64,000 bases of DNA, taken from NCBI GenBank assembly GCA_050084985.1, contig JBITNC010000001.1:18228001-18292000 (forward strand), in the 5' to 3' direction. Below the pieces are notes generated by a model. It was not told the origin of the DNA and did not search any database. It worked only from the letters and a program-made list of their open reading frames with translations. The number at the start of each line of letters is the position of its first letter. Position 1 is the stretch's first letter. The stretch comes from Nageia nagi (Eukaryota > Pinophyta). Made by a program: the position numbers and the translations under genes. Of the stretch, positions 23,643 through 35,612 are shown in pieces.

Positions 23643-24213
23643 TGTTATTTAGGCATTATGTAATTAATATGATTAGCATATTAATTATTACCTAAATTTG
23701 GTTATTAGGTGATAATAAGGTTCATGCATGGTGGGTGGAATAGTATTCTCCACCCAACTTAAAATAATATTGTTAGGTGGAATAGTGTCTCCACTAACAA
23801 TTAAATGTACTTATATATTGTAACTTAGGGTTAACTAACCTATTGTGGTTAGGTTAGTTAACTACCTAAGGTTAAGTTTGAGTCCTATAAAAGGAGCTCA
23901 TTTTGTGAATAGTTGTAAGAAGATGAAGATGGGAAGTTGTTAGTATAGATCATAGTTAGTAAGGTCTTAAGCATGCAAGCTATGCTTCATGCTAAGGAGA
24001 GTCATGGTTGAGATCCATATCAGTGTACATTATTTGAGAGTATAGTGAAAAGGAGACCTAAAGTGGAGTACTCCATGTGATGAAGGAACCACTATACATC
24101 TTGTGTTACTATGTGAGAATGTTTCTTGAGTTCTTAGTTTAGAATGATTGATTGCTATATTTGATGAAGGTCCCACAAGTGTTCTTGGGTTATGGAATCC
24201 TTCAATTCCATCA
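23643..24213 (+). repeat. 5' LTR of element E
   Basis: It begins TGTTATTTAGG and ends CCATCA. A perfect 11-bp inverted repeat (23830-23840 with 23852-23862) forms a hairpin upstream of a TATA box (TATAAAAG, 23886-23893), a layout fitting the U3/R boundary. Confidence 0.75.
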
Positions 24214-24232
24214 AATGGTATCAAAGCTTCCT
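24214..24232 (+). other. Primer binding site of element E
   Basis: AATGGTATCAAAGCTTCC directly follows the LTR end and resembles the initiator-Met tRNA complement. Confidence 0.75.
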
Positions 24233-26560
24233 TATGGGATCTTCTCCAAACTTCAACTTGGAAATTTAGGTAACTCACCTCAAATTAAGGTATATCTATA
24301 CTCTTATCTTATTTCAAGTTTTATTTGAAACTTAAATGGTTAGTCCATATCAATTTCTTATTTTGAAATTGAATCTTGATGTTTATACTCACATGCTTTA
24401 TTTGAGAATAATGGGCTTGAAGTTTAGGTAAAATTATTACCTTAGTGACATGTTAGTAGTATTTCTTGTTTGCTAAATCTAACACATGTTATAAAGTTTG
24501 TTTACAAATCTTATGATTTTGAGACTAACATGTTTCAATTCATGTTATGGATATTTTTTTTCCTATTTTACAATTTATTTATTTTTTAACTAATTTAAAT
24601 TTTTTTTGTGAAATATTTGGTATAAAACAAATCACAAATACAAGTTGTAAAGTATATATTTTTCAAATTATATTCTATGTTTTTTAATACAACTTTATAT
24701 TAACACTTTGTTTTACAAATCAAAACTAATAAAAAAAAATTAAAAAATGGGTCCACTATCCGTTGCTCCCCAACTGACTCCTACGCATAGTGCTTCCTAG
24801 GTTGACCCCTGCATTGTTGCTCCCTAATCACTCCTCTAATGGTGCTTCCCTCCTTTCCCCTTCCACTAAGCACCCATTTTATTTTATTTTTTTACATATT
24901 TGAAACATTCAAAGCCAACTAATATCTATATAAAAAAACATTATATAATGACTATTTCAAATAAGAAAACATGTGATTATTTTTTTGGTCCTGTTAATGA
25001 CCACTTTGTATTTTTGATGTGATGGTTGGCTATGCCCTTGGGCATTTATTTGTGGCTTCTATGTTTGCACAAGCTCTCTGCCTAGTCAATAATGGCTAGG
25101 CCTCTTACATGCTTATTTCACCACCATGGACAAGCCCTCCTAGTTTGATCTTCTATCCAAAGCTTTACATCTCACTCAACACCACCTCTCTCTTTTTAAG
25201 CTTCCTTCATTTGCTCTATCGAACTCTTCTCCTCTGTGGCCATGTCCCCAGCCAACACCCCCCTCTTCTCAACATGGTGACTTATCATGGCTATCGTTTG
25301 GCTAGAGTTTGATTATCACTTTGGTGACCTCCTTGTGTGACCCTCTCTTTTGCATCTTGCCAAGCCCTTGTGATTATGGTTAGACTTGCTCTACTATGCT
25401 CTTATCATCTCGATAGCCTTAGGTACTCCTTTACATCTCTACCCACCTCTCCTCTACACCTTCAATGGTGGCATTAGACTTTTGTCACCTCCTTAGTCTT
25501 TGCTCCTTACCATCCCTTTACTTTGCCATCTATTTTTGTTTCTAGTGGACTCCTTTTCTGACTAAAGTATTCCTTTTTTTTTTCAAAGGAAACCTACCTA
25601 GTGCACTAATTTTCAATATTGCTTACTAGTCATTTTTTATTTAATACACCTAAAAACTTTAAATCTTTGAAAAGCGTATACTCAAGGTCTCAATTTTTTT
25701 TTCGTCTATCATCAATTACCTTGGGGAGAGTAACATGTATTTTTTACTAACATTGGTTTTAAGGGATCTTGTTTTTAAGTAAAAAGGAGGAAAAGCTTAT
25801 GAGTATTTTACTTAATTTTTAGATCCTCATAACAATTTACATGTCTATTTTTTTTAAGTGTTTATTTTTTGATAAAATCTTTATGTCAAAGTATAGAATG
25901 CCTATTACTTTAAATTTCTTAGATCACTTAATTTTTTTTAGACATGCTTAGAACTTAATTTTTTAAGCTAATAATGCATACTTAGAACTTAATTTTTAAG
26001 TTACAGTAATGCATTATTATTACTTAAGTTATGATGCCTTTTTATGCAAGTTATGTGAATAATGTATCTGTTTTAATGCTTAAAGCTTTTTTTTTTTTAA
26101 TGCATGCTTAAGGACTTAAAGTTTTTAGGTTATGCTTAGAAATTAAAAATTTTAAGTTAAATGCATGTTTAGTACATAAGTTGGAATAACGCATGCTTAG
26201 TACTTAAGTTGGAATAATGTATGTTTATGCAATTTACTTATGCAAGAATAGACTTATGCCAATTAAGTAAATAATGCATGATTTATACTTAACCTTTTAA
26301 AGTTAAATTAATGCATGCTTCTTGCTTATGCTTAATTTTTTTAAGTTAATGCTTAGAGCTTATTTTTTAATATCCATGAATGCATGTTGAGTATTTATCC
26401 TTATGCAAAGTATGGAATGGACTTGTGCAAAAATGTGTATACTTAAAAATTAAGTATTTTGTGCACTATATTTTTAAGTATTTTGTGCACTACTCCTTGG
26501 TTGACTAATCCTTGCTTGCAAAGTTTAGCACTAACTATGAATTCATACATTACACTTATA
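24233..26560 (+). other. 5' leader of element E with a degenerate motif array
   Basis: No gene is seen. A CT-rich, G-poor tract spans about 24750-25560. From 25905 to 26410 the motifs TTAAGTTAA and ATGCATGCTTA alternate irregularly. The same two-part architecture occurs between PBS and gag in elements A, B and C of this window, so E is probably related to them or shares their leader. Confidence 0.5.
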
Positions 26561-26846
26561 CAAATAAGCACTGTCTATATTGCATCATTGTTAAGATGAC
26601 CTTAATAGTGTCACAATTAAGTCGACATTATCTTGGCATTAAAGAATTTTTTTGCATATCTTGAAAATTTTAAAATTTATCCAATAAATATTTTAGTACA
26701 AGATAGAAACAAAAATAATATTTATTAATTCTACAAAGCTCAAGTGGATAGCAAAACTAAGTAGAATCATCAGCATGACTAGGAGAGTTGGAGTTAGAAC
26801 TCTCAAGATCTATGACAGGCGAATTGGATATATTGAATAAAGCAGC

Positions 26847-27332
26847 ATGAGTGATCAAGGAGAAATGACACTTGATGTTAAAAAATGGTTAGTACACCCA
26901 TTGATCCTCTTCTCAAGTTAGTTGTAAAACATAAGTGGACTCCTAATGAAGATCTCATCACCATACTATAAATGCAATGGTATAAGGGTGGTAGTACTCA
27001 TGAGGATGCAGCATTGTAGGACTTGCATAGTGCAAAAAATGGAAGACAAAAGGTACCCAAGAATAGTAAAGGTTGATCTTTCATATCTAATTTGGATGAA
27101 AAAAAAGTGTGATTATGAGGCATAACTGATCAACATCCTTCAAATGATGGATAAAGCAGATGGCCCATTGAAGGAGAATTCGATGACCTTGTATGCAAAC
27201 CAAGTTTTGTTACAAAGCAGTTTGTAGCATAGTGCAAGCACGTTGTGTGAATTAACCTTCAATACATTGATAAAGAACTTCTTGGGGAAGATCAACATGA
27301 AGACCTTAAAAAATGGTCATATCCATTATTAA
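26847..27332 (+). pseudogene. Orphan frame 1 in element E
   Basis: A broken frame starts at the Met at 26847 (M-S-D-Q-G-E-M-T-L-D). A second, longer stretch begins at 27038 (M-E-D-K-R-Y-P-R) and runs to a stop near 27332 with only two internal stops. It is mixed-charge and Leu-rich, and looks like decayed coding sequence rather than chance. I do not recognise it. Its position, after the leader, is where gag would be. Confidence 0.4.
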
Positions 27333-28414
27333 TGATAAGTGAGTCAGATCTCTCTTAGGGTTTCATACATAAGTGAATATGATGGTGATCAAATGAACTT
27401 ATAGAATTGCAAACTAACTAGATCATCGATCATAAATGGGAACATCAAAATGGATCAACCATGCAAGCATAATAACCAATGTCATTATGTACTTTACTTT
27501 ATTAAAATGCTAGAAAATATTCCCATTGATAAGCCCAAGTGGGTGGCACTTACGGCATGATTAATGCTAGTCTGGTGAATGGTCACTAGAATCAAAAGAA
27601 TTAGCATCATCTTTAGATATGATAGAATCGAATGTGTTCAATATTGAAAGATATTGATGTGAAAGAGGTAGAAAGTGATAAGAAAAAAAAATTGATGACA
27701 TAAAATATGATGTCTACCTCACCATGCAATGCGAAAAGAGTACATGGATGACCATTGTAGCCTATGATGCCAAACTGCCCATGCAATAGTGAGTGGTTAG
27801 AAATACTCTAGTGGATGTAGGGAAGGTGATCCGATGTAGCATATGAATTGCAAAAGATAGCAATTAAATAGGATATAAACCATTATACACCATGTCCAAT
27901 CAAGGTAATTGAGCAAATGAAATAATCAATGAACATGATCCTCATGATTGAGATGAAAAATCATGCAAATACCATAATAATCATCTAGGTACAATTGAAG
28001 AAATACTAGTCACTATTATAATAAAACCTCAAAAGTCATCAAAGCATGATTTTATAAAGCTACATGAATGTTGCAATGCACTATGTTATACTGGAGATCA
28101 CTCGATAGGGCATAAAATTGAAAAACATCCATGAAGGATAATTAAAAATAAAAGATTTCAGCTCAAGTCATAAATGCAAAGCATAGAATGACAAGCAAGG
28201 ATCATTTATAGTTATTTATAATGCATATGATTTGATATAATCAAACTATAATAATTATGACAATTAGAGAAAAGGATACATTGGACAATGAATTTGTGAT
28301 TATAAAATATCTTACCTACCACTCATTTAATTGATTGATATCCTACACATCATGTCATGTTAAGATGGTAATAATGATAGTACCACTAAGCCGTGCAATG
28401 ACTAAGTAATCACT

Positions 28415-28740
28415 GTGCTATTTTTCTCTCTCATCTTGACTATTAAATTAGATAGTTTAATCATGAGTGATAGGTTGATCATCATGATTTTCACAAAGAA
28501 TTTTATCACACACATGGGAAGTTCTTCCTTAAGTACTGACAAGGAAACAAACATATGGGTAGACTTAGAGAATGCCTACCTTCACCATGAACTAGCTGTA
28601 ATAAAGGTCAAGATGGAGATAATGGCCCATCGTTATGATATGCTATAAAAAGAAAAAGTTGTATGCATACAATATTACCATGAAGTCTTGGCTAAGGAAA
28701 ATAAACTACTAGCTGAAAAAAATGTGAGAATTACAAGCAA
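28415..28740 (+). pseudogene. Orphan frame 2 in element E, possible coiled coil
   Basis: An open frame of 77 codons ends at 28648 and the reading continues past the stop. Residues from about codon 45 onward (L-E-N-A-Y-L-H-H-E-L, then L-A-K-E-N-K-L-L-A-E-K-N) have the Leu/Glu/Lys spacing of a coiled coil. The family is not recognised. A purine-rich AAGGGGAG lies downstream at 29038. Confidence 0.4.
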
Positions 28741-29369
28741 AAGAGAATGAGATACAAATTACATGTGATGCAAGCAATAGCTGCTATGGAATGTGATGAT
28801 TAAAATAAAAGTGGAAAAAAGGGCCTTCTTATATAAGGATATCCTTCAACACTTTGGTATTCACATTCCATAGGAAATAGTATCTAAACCTTCTATGGGT
28901 CCTGCAAAAGTTGGACCACAACCTCAATCATAGCAATCAGATGCTTTGGTATGGAATGGACTTTTCTACACAAAACTAACATTTCATTTATTCACCAAGC
29001 CCTTTTTTTGAAGTTGGGTTGATGAAATATCCCTCCAAGGGGAGTATTGGTTGAATTCTTATTGAATTCTTTATTTGCTATTGTAATATGTATGCAGACT
29101 TTTCAAAACCCAAGCCTATTTTTTATGCATTCTTATTGACTAATTGACTATAAGTATTGGCTTGGCATCTCTGTGATGACTTATAGTGAAACTCAAATCC
29201 AAGCCCCTTATTTCCAAAAGCAAGTTCTTGATGAAACAACTACAACTTTATTCATCTACTTTTTTTTTACTTCCATGTTGGAAAGGTGGATCCATTTTGA
29301 TGAATTATGTTACATTGCTAAATCCAAACATCTTTCATTGATGGATTTTGTTACATGCATCTTTCATTG

Positions 29370-29630
29370 ACTATAAGTATTGGCTTGGCATAATCCATGA
29401 TGACTTATAGTGTAACATAAAATCCAAGTATATTTTATTAACTATACGTATTAGCTTGGCATCCTCCATGATGACTTATAGTGCAACATAAAATCCAGGT
29501 ATCTTTTATTGACTATAAGTATTGGCTTGGCATCCTCTGTGATGAATTATAATGCAACATAAAATCCATGTATCTTTTGGTGACTATAAGTATTAGCTTG
29601 GCATCTTCATGATGAATTATAGTGCACTCA
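29370..29630 (+). repeat. 71-bp tandem repeat, about four units
   Basis: Units start at 29370, 29441, 29512 and 29583, a regular 71-bp period. Each begins ACTATAAGTATTGGCTTGGC and continues with a conserved GATGACTTATAGTGCAACAT. A diverged outlying unit lies at 29147. The same module occurs once in the 3' regions of elements A and B. Confidence 0.85.
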
Positions 29631-29796
29631 TAGCTACACTCTTTTCTACTTCCATGACGATGGAAGATAGATCCATGATGATGGATTATTTACATATTAT
29701 TGATGAAATTTGAATCATTTCGATTGATTCATGCTACCAATTTCATCACTTCCCTTTTAACTAGTAGCATGGTTAAGATGGACTTCTAATTATCAA

Positions 29797-29968
29797 ATCT
29801 TGGCTCACTCTTGGTAAATTCAAGTTTATTTGTTGTGATATCTTAACTCACTCTTGGTAAAGGCAAGTCTATTTTTTGTGGCATCTTGACTCACTCTTGG
29901 TAAATTCAAGTATATTTCTTGTGTGACATCTTGGTTACTCTTGGTACAGTCACATTTCTTTATGGCAC
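29797..29968 (+). repeat. 43-bp tandem repeat, about four units
   Basis: Units start at 29797, 29840, 29883 and 29928, with the core CTCACTCTTGGTAAATTCAA followed by a T-rich tail. It is a second minisatellite in the same element, unrelated in sequence to the 71-bp one. Confidence 0.85.
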
Positions 29969-30714
29969 CTTATGGCTTTGTGCATCTTAATATGGTAATT
30001 AAGATGGCATTTTGTACCTTATGCTATTTGTTTTGCCTTTAAATCTTGACATCAATATTGGTCAAGTTGGCATTTATTCTTGGGATGATTCATGTCACAT
30101 TGTCCCACATGTATTTATTTGATGAAGTTCTCATCAAGGGGAGAAAATTTTAGGTTGTATTATTGTGATGACACCCCTCATATAAAACAAATACAACAGC
30201 AAGAAAAAAATACAAAAGAAAGAATGATAAATAGCAAAGACAAATGAAAATATTATTTTTTTTTAATTTTTTAATGCATATCAATTGGTTGATAGTGCAC
30301 ATGTCTTGATATATGCACATGTGATATTCGTAGATATCATAGTTGATGATTTATGTCATCTTTGTTGTTGTGCATTTGTGATTTCTTGACATCTTTATAT
30401 GCTTTATTATGATCAATGTATGGATAGTATGATTCAATTCATGGTAATATGAATGTATAATACTTCTAACTGATCTTGTTATAAGCTGATTATAGTTTGC
30501 AAGTTTCCTCTAAGAGATTGCAGGTTACTTGTGATAACAGCTATGAGACTTCTTAGCTTTTGGCATTTGGATCTTCAACCTTGTCTCCTTTATATAAAGT
30601 CTCAAAAGGTCTCCTTTCTCTTAAAATTGTAAAACCTTGTTTGGCTATATGTACACTTTGTAGCATGAGTAAAACCTCTTTGTAAAATCATTATTTTTCT
30701 AATCATTCCCAAAA

Positions 30715-31286
30715 TAACATTTAGGGCATTGTTTAATTAATATACTTAGCATATTAATTATCACCTAAATTTGGTTATTATATTATAGTGAGGTTCATGC
30801 ATGGTGGTTGGAATAGTATTCTCCACCCAACTTAAAATAATATTGTTAGGTGGAATAGTGTCTCTGCTAATAATTAAATGTAATTCTATATTGTAACTTA
30901 GGGTTAACTAACCTATTGTGGTTAGGTTAGTTAACTACCTAAGGTTAAGTTTGAGTCCTATAAAAGGAGCTCATTTTGTGAAGATTTGTAAGAAGATGAA
31001 GATGGGAAGTTGTTAGTATAGATCATAGTTAGTAAGGTCTTAAGCATGCAATCTATGCTTCATGCTAAGGAGAGTCATGGTTGAGATCCATATGAGTGTA
31101 CATTATTTGAAAGTATAGTGAAAAGAAGACCTAAAGTGGAGTACTCCATGTGATGAAGGAACCACTATACATCTTGTGTTACTATGTAAGAATGCTTCTT
31201 GAGTTGTTAGTTTAGAATGATTGATTGCTATATTTGATAAAGGTCCTATAAGTTTTCTTGAGTTATGTAATCCTTCAATTCCATCA
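30715..31286 (+). repeat. 3' LTR of element E
   Basis: It aligns over its full length with 23643-24213, including the hairpin (30903-30913 with 30925-30935) and TATAAAAG (30959-30966). Visible substitutions and small indels imply considerable age. Confidence 0.75.
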
Positions 31287-31329
31287 TTGATGATTATGTT
31301 CAAGCCAAATGGACTAGATCAACATTGTA

Positions 31330-31550
31330 GGGGTTACATTCCATAGTAACTCAAAGATTATATTTTTATAAGGAGTTAGCCAAGAGGCTAAGAGATCACC
31401 CATTGAGTTTAGAATTTAAAAATAGGATATCATATTTCATAATAAATAGAAAGATTAGGGACAATGAAGTAAAAGCTGAGCAACAAATTATTTTGCATTG
31501 CCATATAAAACACAATGTAAGGATGTATGCCAAGCTCTTCTCAATGGTTT
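31330..31550 (+). other. Short unrecognised open frame
   Basis: About 70 codons without a stop, with no initiating Met, contain an Arg/Lys-rich stretch (E-L-A-K-R-L-R-D-H-P-L) and a following I-I-N-R-K-I-R-D-N-E-V block. It looks coding-like but I do not recognise it. It lies between element E and the LINE to the right. Confidence 0.3.
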
Positions 31551-32146
31551 GACCCATATATAACATTATTATGGATATCCAATCATAAAAAGAACTAAGC
31601 CTTTGGCTAAGCTTTTAAGTTTTTTATCCCAAACCAATGGAGGGAATTCTTGACCAAGGTGATGATTGAGAGTCCTATAGACCACCTTGAAAATATACAG
31701 TTTTTATCATTTTGTGGGACCAAATAATCCTATCAGCCTATTTCTCATTTAGTAAATTATAGGAATTCAAGAGTGAATCAAGATATTGAGCTTCTTTTTC
31801 ATAGTATTTATAAATAAAGTTAAATATATTTCATTTTTTAACTTGTCTTCCTAACTTTGCAATCCAGTGCCAATAATTAGCTATTCTCGATTACTAGAGT
31901 TATGAAAGCCTGGGGCTAATTTTGGAGAATATGTCTATGATTCCCAAGATTATAAAAGGAGTTATTATCAAACTAAAATTTGAATTTTAAGCCATTATTT
32001 ACTTCCCAACTGAGGAATTGGAGGATGTGTATTTTGAGTTTTCTTATTCTATTACACATAGGAGAACCCCATGGAAGTATCTCAATAGTAAAGATACATT
32101 ATGGATCATTGGATCATTAGATCAATTGATCATAAATCTTCTTAAA

Positions 32147-34863
32147 TTATTTACCAAGTAGAGAAATGTTCATTAAATGTAGGTTCTTAATTCCATGTCC
32201 CCCATCAAATTTAATATAGGTGATGATGCTCCATGCAACCAGAGGCATTTTCTTAATTGATAATCCTTGACATAAAAAATCATGCATTATGGATTTCAAA
32301 ATAGAGAGACATTTTTGAGGAATATAAAATTCACTAAACCAAAAAATGGGAATCACTCCTAGGATTAATTGGATCATCATTAAATTTCCTATTAAAGATA
32401 AATATTTAGCTTTCCAAGATGCCATCTTCTTTCTAAATTTTGTAGTGATGAAGTCCCAAAAGCTACCCAAATTTTCCTTAATAGCTAGGAACAACCAAGA
32501 TAGGTACTAGAAAGGGAATCCACTTTCATTCCTATTAATTTTTTTATTCTTGTCATGAAAAGATATGATAAATTAAATCCATAAATTTTGGATTTAGATC
32601 TATTTAGTGATTGCCCAAAGATTATCTCATATGTGGTTGCAAGGAAACTCATAATTATTCTAACTTATTAGAGGTTAGGAGATGCTATCAGTAGTGTGTC
32701 ATCAATAAATTAAGAATCAATCATGTATCAAAGATTTTTATTAATGTGGAGACCCTTGATTAAATCCTAGGATTAGAGATGAGATAAACCCCACCTAATA
32801 ACTTTTGGTAAAATAATGAAATGATAAGGGCATAGGGGGTCCCCTTACCGAATTCCCTAGAAACTTTTAAAATTACCTTGAGATTGGCCATTCACAAGGA
32901 TATAAAAATGAAGGATTTCTATTAAAGATAAAATCCATGTTTTCCAAGTGTCATCCAATCCAAATTTCTTAAGGATTGATGTTAAAAAGAACCAATTGAC
33001 CCTATCAAATGCTTTGGCCATGTCAAGTTTTAGGAGAATACTTTTTCTTTAGTTGTTGTTCATGGAATTAATTAGCTCGTATATGATGGCTACACAATCA
33101 AGGAGATGTCTTCCACTTAAAAAATCCTTTTTTTATCATAAAATAATATTTGAAATAATCTCTTCCAAATAATTAAATGCCACCTTAGATGCATAAAGAA
33201 ATTGGCCTAAAGGATTATACTTTCCTTGCATTATTTATTTTAGGGATGAGTAAAAGGAAATTATGATTTAGTCTACTAAAAATCCACTTTGAGGAGAAGG
33301 ATTATTTAATAATTGCAATAATTTCCTCTTTTAGAAGATACTAGAAGTGTTGTAAGAATCCAAGGAGGAAACCATCAGTCCTAGGTGAGCCATAGGGTTT
33401 TAGATGGAAAAGGAAAGTATGATTTAGTCTACTAAAAATACACTTGGAGCAGAAGGATTCTTTAAAAATTGCAACAATTTCCTCTTTTAGAAGATACTAA
33501 AAGTGTTGTAAGAATCCAGGGGGAACCATCAGCCCCAGGTGAGCCATAAGATTTTAGATAGAAGAGATCCTTCTCCAATTCTTCCTCTTGAATAAGATGT
33601 GTGTAAGATTGCTTGTGATAAGGAGAGATTAGATTTGGTATGTAGCTTAGAAGTTGATTTTGAGCATATAATATTTTTAACTCTTCATTAATAAGGAGAT
33701 ATTGAAAGGAAGATATGATATGATGGTTAATTACCTCAATTATGTATAGTTTTTTTCCCTTCAGTTGTTTCCAAATAGGAGATTCTATTATTTGGTCTAT
33801 GTTGCATGGTGGAGATATGAGAATACTTAAGTATTTTATCTCCCTTTCTTAGCCATTAAATTATAGAATTTTTCTTGCAAATAACCTCTTCATTGAGATA
33901 AGCTTTCTCTAGATCTTATCACAATATGAGGTCTACAATTACCCTTTGATGCATTGTAGATGTTATTCTAATACCATCCTCTTGGATGTGACATCAACAA
34001 AAACCTCCCTGTTCAATATTTTGATCTTGTTTTTTAATCTATGTAATTTTATAATAAATTTATACATTATTATCCCAAAAATGTGACTCTCTTCCTCCAA
34101 GCAAGATTCCACCATGTCATTGAAATTTGGGTCTCACTACTTCCTCCTTGCTAATGATTAGTTCCTCCTTTCTAATGATATGAACCTCTTGTAGATAAAA
34201 CTCTTGTTTGTATAATAATCTCATGTTCATACCAACTAGGTGAGACTAGGAATCTATCCAAATTTTCATGAATACTCTACTCACTCTCCATTTTATTTGT
34301 CCAAGTATAATGACCATTAGTGCAAAATGGTTTTAATTAAAAATTATATATTTTCAATAAAATCATTGAAATCATCCATATTAAAATTTACTTTCCTAGA
34401 TCACCATTCCTTCTCTCTTAGGTGATGAATAACATTAAAATCCCCTCCAAATATACAAGGAAGGTCAACTTGGATCACAATCTAATTTGATATATGATTC
34501 CATAATTCATGCTTCTAATGTGTAGTTTGAGTGCCATACACATTGACCAAATGAAATTCTCTACTAGAGAAAAGACAAGTTACTTTTAAATCCATTTACA
34601 ATTAACTAAATAATTTCAAAGTGCATGAAACTTGATAAGAATCCCATTGAGTAAACATCCCTCTAGATTTCCCTAATGAATAAGTGATAAAGGATGAGCT
34701 ACTATTCCAAAACTTACTTTTTACTTTATCAAAACCACCTTAGATGACTTTGATTTCCTAAACTAAGAGAATTGTATTTCATGTTTAGTTAAAAATTTAT
34801 CCATTCCAAATGTTAGGGAGGAATAGATGCCCCTTACATTCTATGTTATGATCTTCATGAAGA
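32147..34863 (-). pseudogene. LINE 2 ORF2: endonuclease and RT
   Basis: The endonuclease shows F-H-L-V-N-V-Y-G-T-Q and G-G-D-F-N-V-I near 34450, with the catalytic D and N intact, unlike the first LINE. The RT shows L-K-L-D-M-A-K-A-F-D-R-V near 33020, R-x-G-D-P-L-C-P-Y near 32820 and F-I-D-D-T near 32700. The open 115-codon segment 32494-32147 has S-W-K-A-K-Y-L-S-L, P-I-F-W-F and H-G-I-K-N-L-H-L-M-N, the plant L1 RT thumb. It has many stops and a tandem duplication in the RT. Confidence 0.85.
33252..33563. repeat. 156-bp tandem duplication inside LINE 2 RT
   Basis: Sequence beginning AAAAGGAAA at 33252 is repeated from 33408, with a 156-bp period and roughly 90 per cent identity by eye. The repeated part covers the fingers region of RT, so the duplication happened in this copy after insertion or in its immediate source. 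Confidence 0.85.
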
Positions 34864-35012
34864 ACCCACTTTTTTTTATCCAAATAGATCTATGAGAAAG
34901 GTTTGTGATCCACATTTGATTCCTTCCAAAGATAAGATTTGGATTTTTTTCTTATAGATATTTCTACCCCTTTTTCATTTTAATCCTTTTTTATTAACTA
35001 GTTTAAAAAAAT

Positions 35013-35029
35013 GGGGGGGGGGGGGGGGG
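35013..35029. repeat. Poly(G) tract, 17 bases
   Basis: An uninterrupted run of G lies just upstream of LINE 2 ORF2 on the plus strand. It is striking in AT-rich DNA and is a likely site of length variation or assembly error. Confidence 0.95.
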
Positions 35030-35443
35030 CTTGTTTGTTGGGTGGGGATTTCTAGAAAGTTATTTTGGTTGGAGTCTAATTGAGTAGGAATATGAGTAGG
35101 ATTAGGTGTGTTATTATGTGAATAAGGGTATAATTTTCATTCACTATCATATTTTTGTCTATAATAGGTGCTAAAATCCTATTAAACCCCAGGGAGTTGG
35201 CTTGATCTTGTAAAGGGGGCATTGGCGAGCTATTGTAAGAATTGGAATGAGGTTTGATTTGGATGGGTTTGGTAATGGGGCCTTTACTGGAGGAATATTG
35301 GTTCAAATTTGTATCTATATCCTTTAAATTTGATAATGATTATAGTGACTAAAATCTATTTAACGTTATGGGAAGGTGACGGTTTTTGGAATGTATAATG
35401 CATTATTGTAAAGGTTTGTATTAATTCTCTTTGTAAATTCACT

Positions 35444-35478
35444 AATACTTAAGGGTATCATTTGATACCTTAAGTATT
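35444..35478. repeat. LTR palindrome of the copia family
   Basis: AATACTTAAGGGTATCA and TGATACCTTAAGTATT are inverted complements around a TT loop, with one base unpaired. The palindrome recurs in the other LTRs of this family, degraded in D's 3' LTR. Confidence 0.85.
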
Positions 35479-35604
35479 TAAGTGAATATGATAATGTAAC
35501 TTATCCTACACTCCATTTCATGAGCATGCCCCTTAGGTAAAAGAATGTGCATGTCATGTTTTTGTACATTGGACAAAAGGGTGATCCAAAGAGGGATTTT
35601 GGCC

Positions 35605-35612
35605 TATAAATA
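35605..35612 (+). promoter_or_regulatory. LTR TATA box
   Basis: TATAAATA within GGCCTATAAATAGAAGGC is kept in most LTRs of the family and is the likely core promoter at the U3/R border. Confidence 0.6.

Larger units (their letters stand above)
23643..31286 (+). mobile_element. LTR retrotransposon E, non-autonomous in appearance
   Basis: Two direct repeats of about 571 bp (23643-24213 and 30715-31286) have the same end (AATTCCATCA), TATA box and internal hairpin. A Met-tRNA-type PBS (TGGTATCAAAGC) follows the left copy. The 6.5-kb interior has no recognisable protease, integrase or RT. It has a low-complexity 5' leader with a TTAAGTTAA/GCATGC-rich array (25905-26410), orphan frame remnants (26847-27332 and 28415-28740), and two minisatellites. 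No polypurine tract directly precedes the right LTR and no target duplication was found, so the pairing of the two LTRs is likely but unproven. Confidence 0.6.
31900..35340 (-). mobile_element. Second L1-type LINE (decayed, ends uncertain)
   Basis: Minus-strand ORF2 remnants run from a start like M-K-I-I-T-W-N-V-R-G near 34860 to the thumb/linker region at 32147. Proline-rich sequence upstream (35306-35076) may be the end of ORF1. The right end lies a few tens of bases before the copia LTR at 35384. The left end and poly(A) could not be fixed. Confidence 0.75.

Noticed and set aside
29370-29968. Regularly spaced repeats resembling a CRISPR array
   Set aside because: The units are contiguous tandem repeats without unique spacers, in eukaryotic retroelement DNA.
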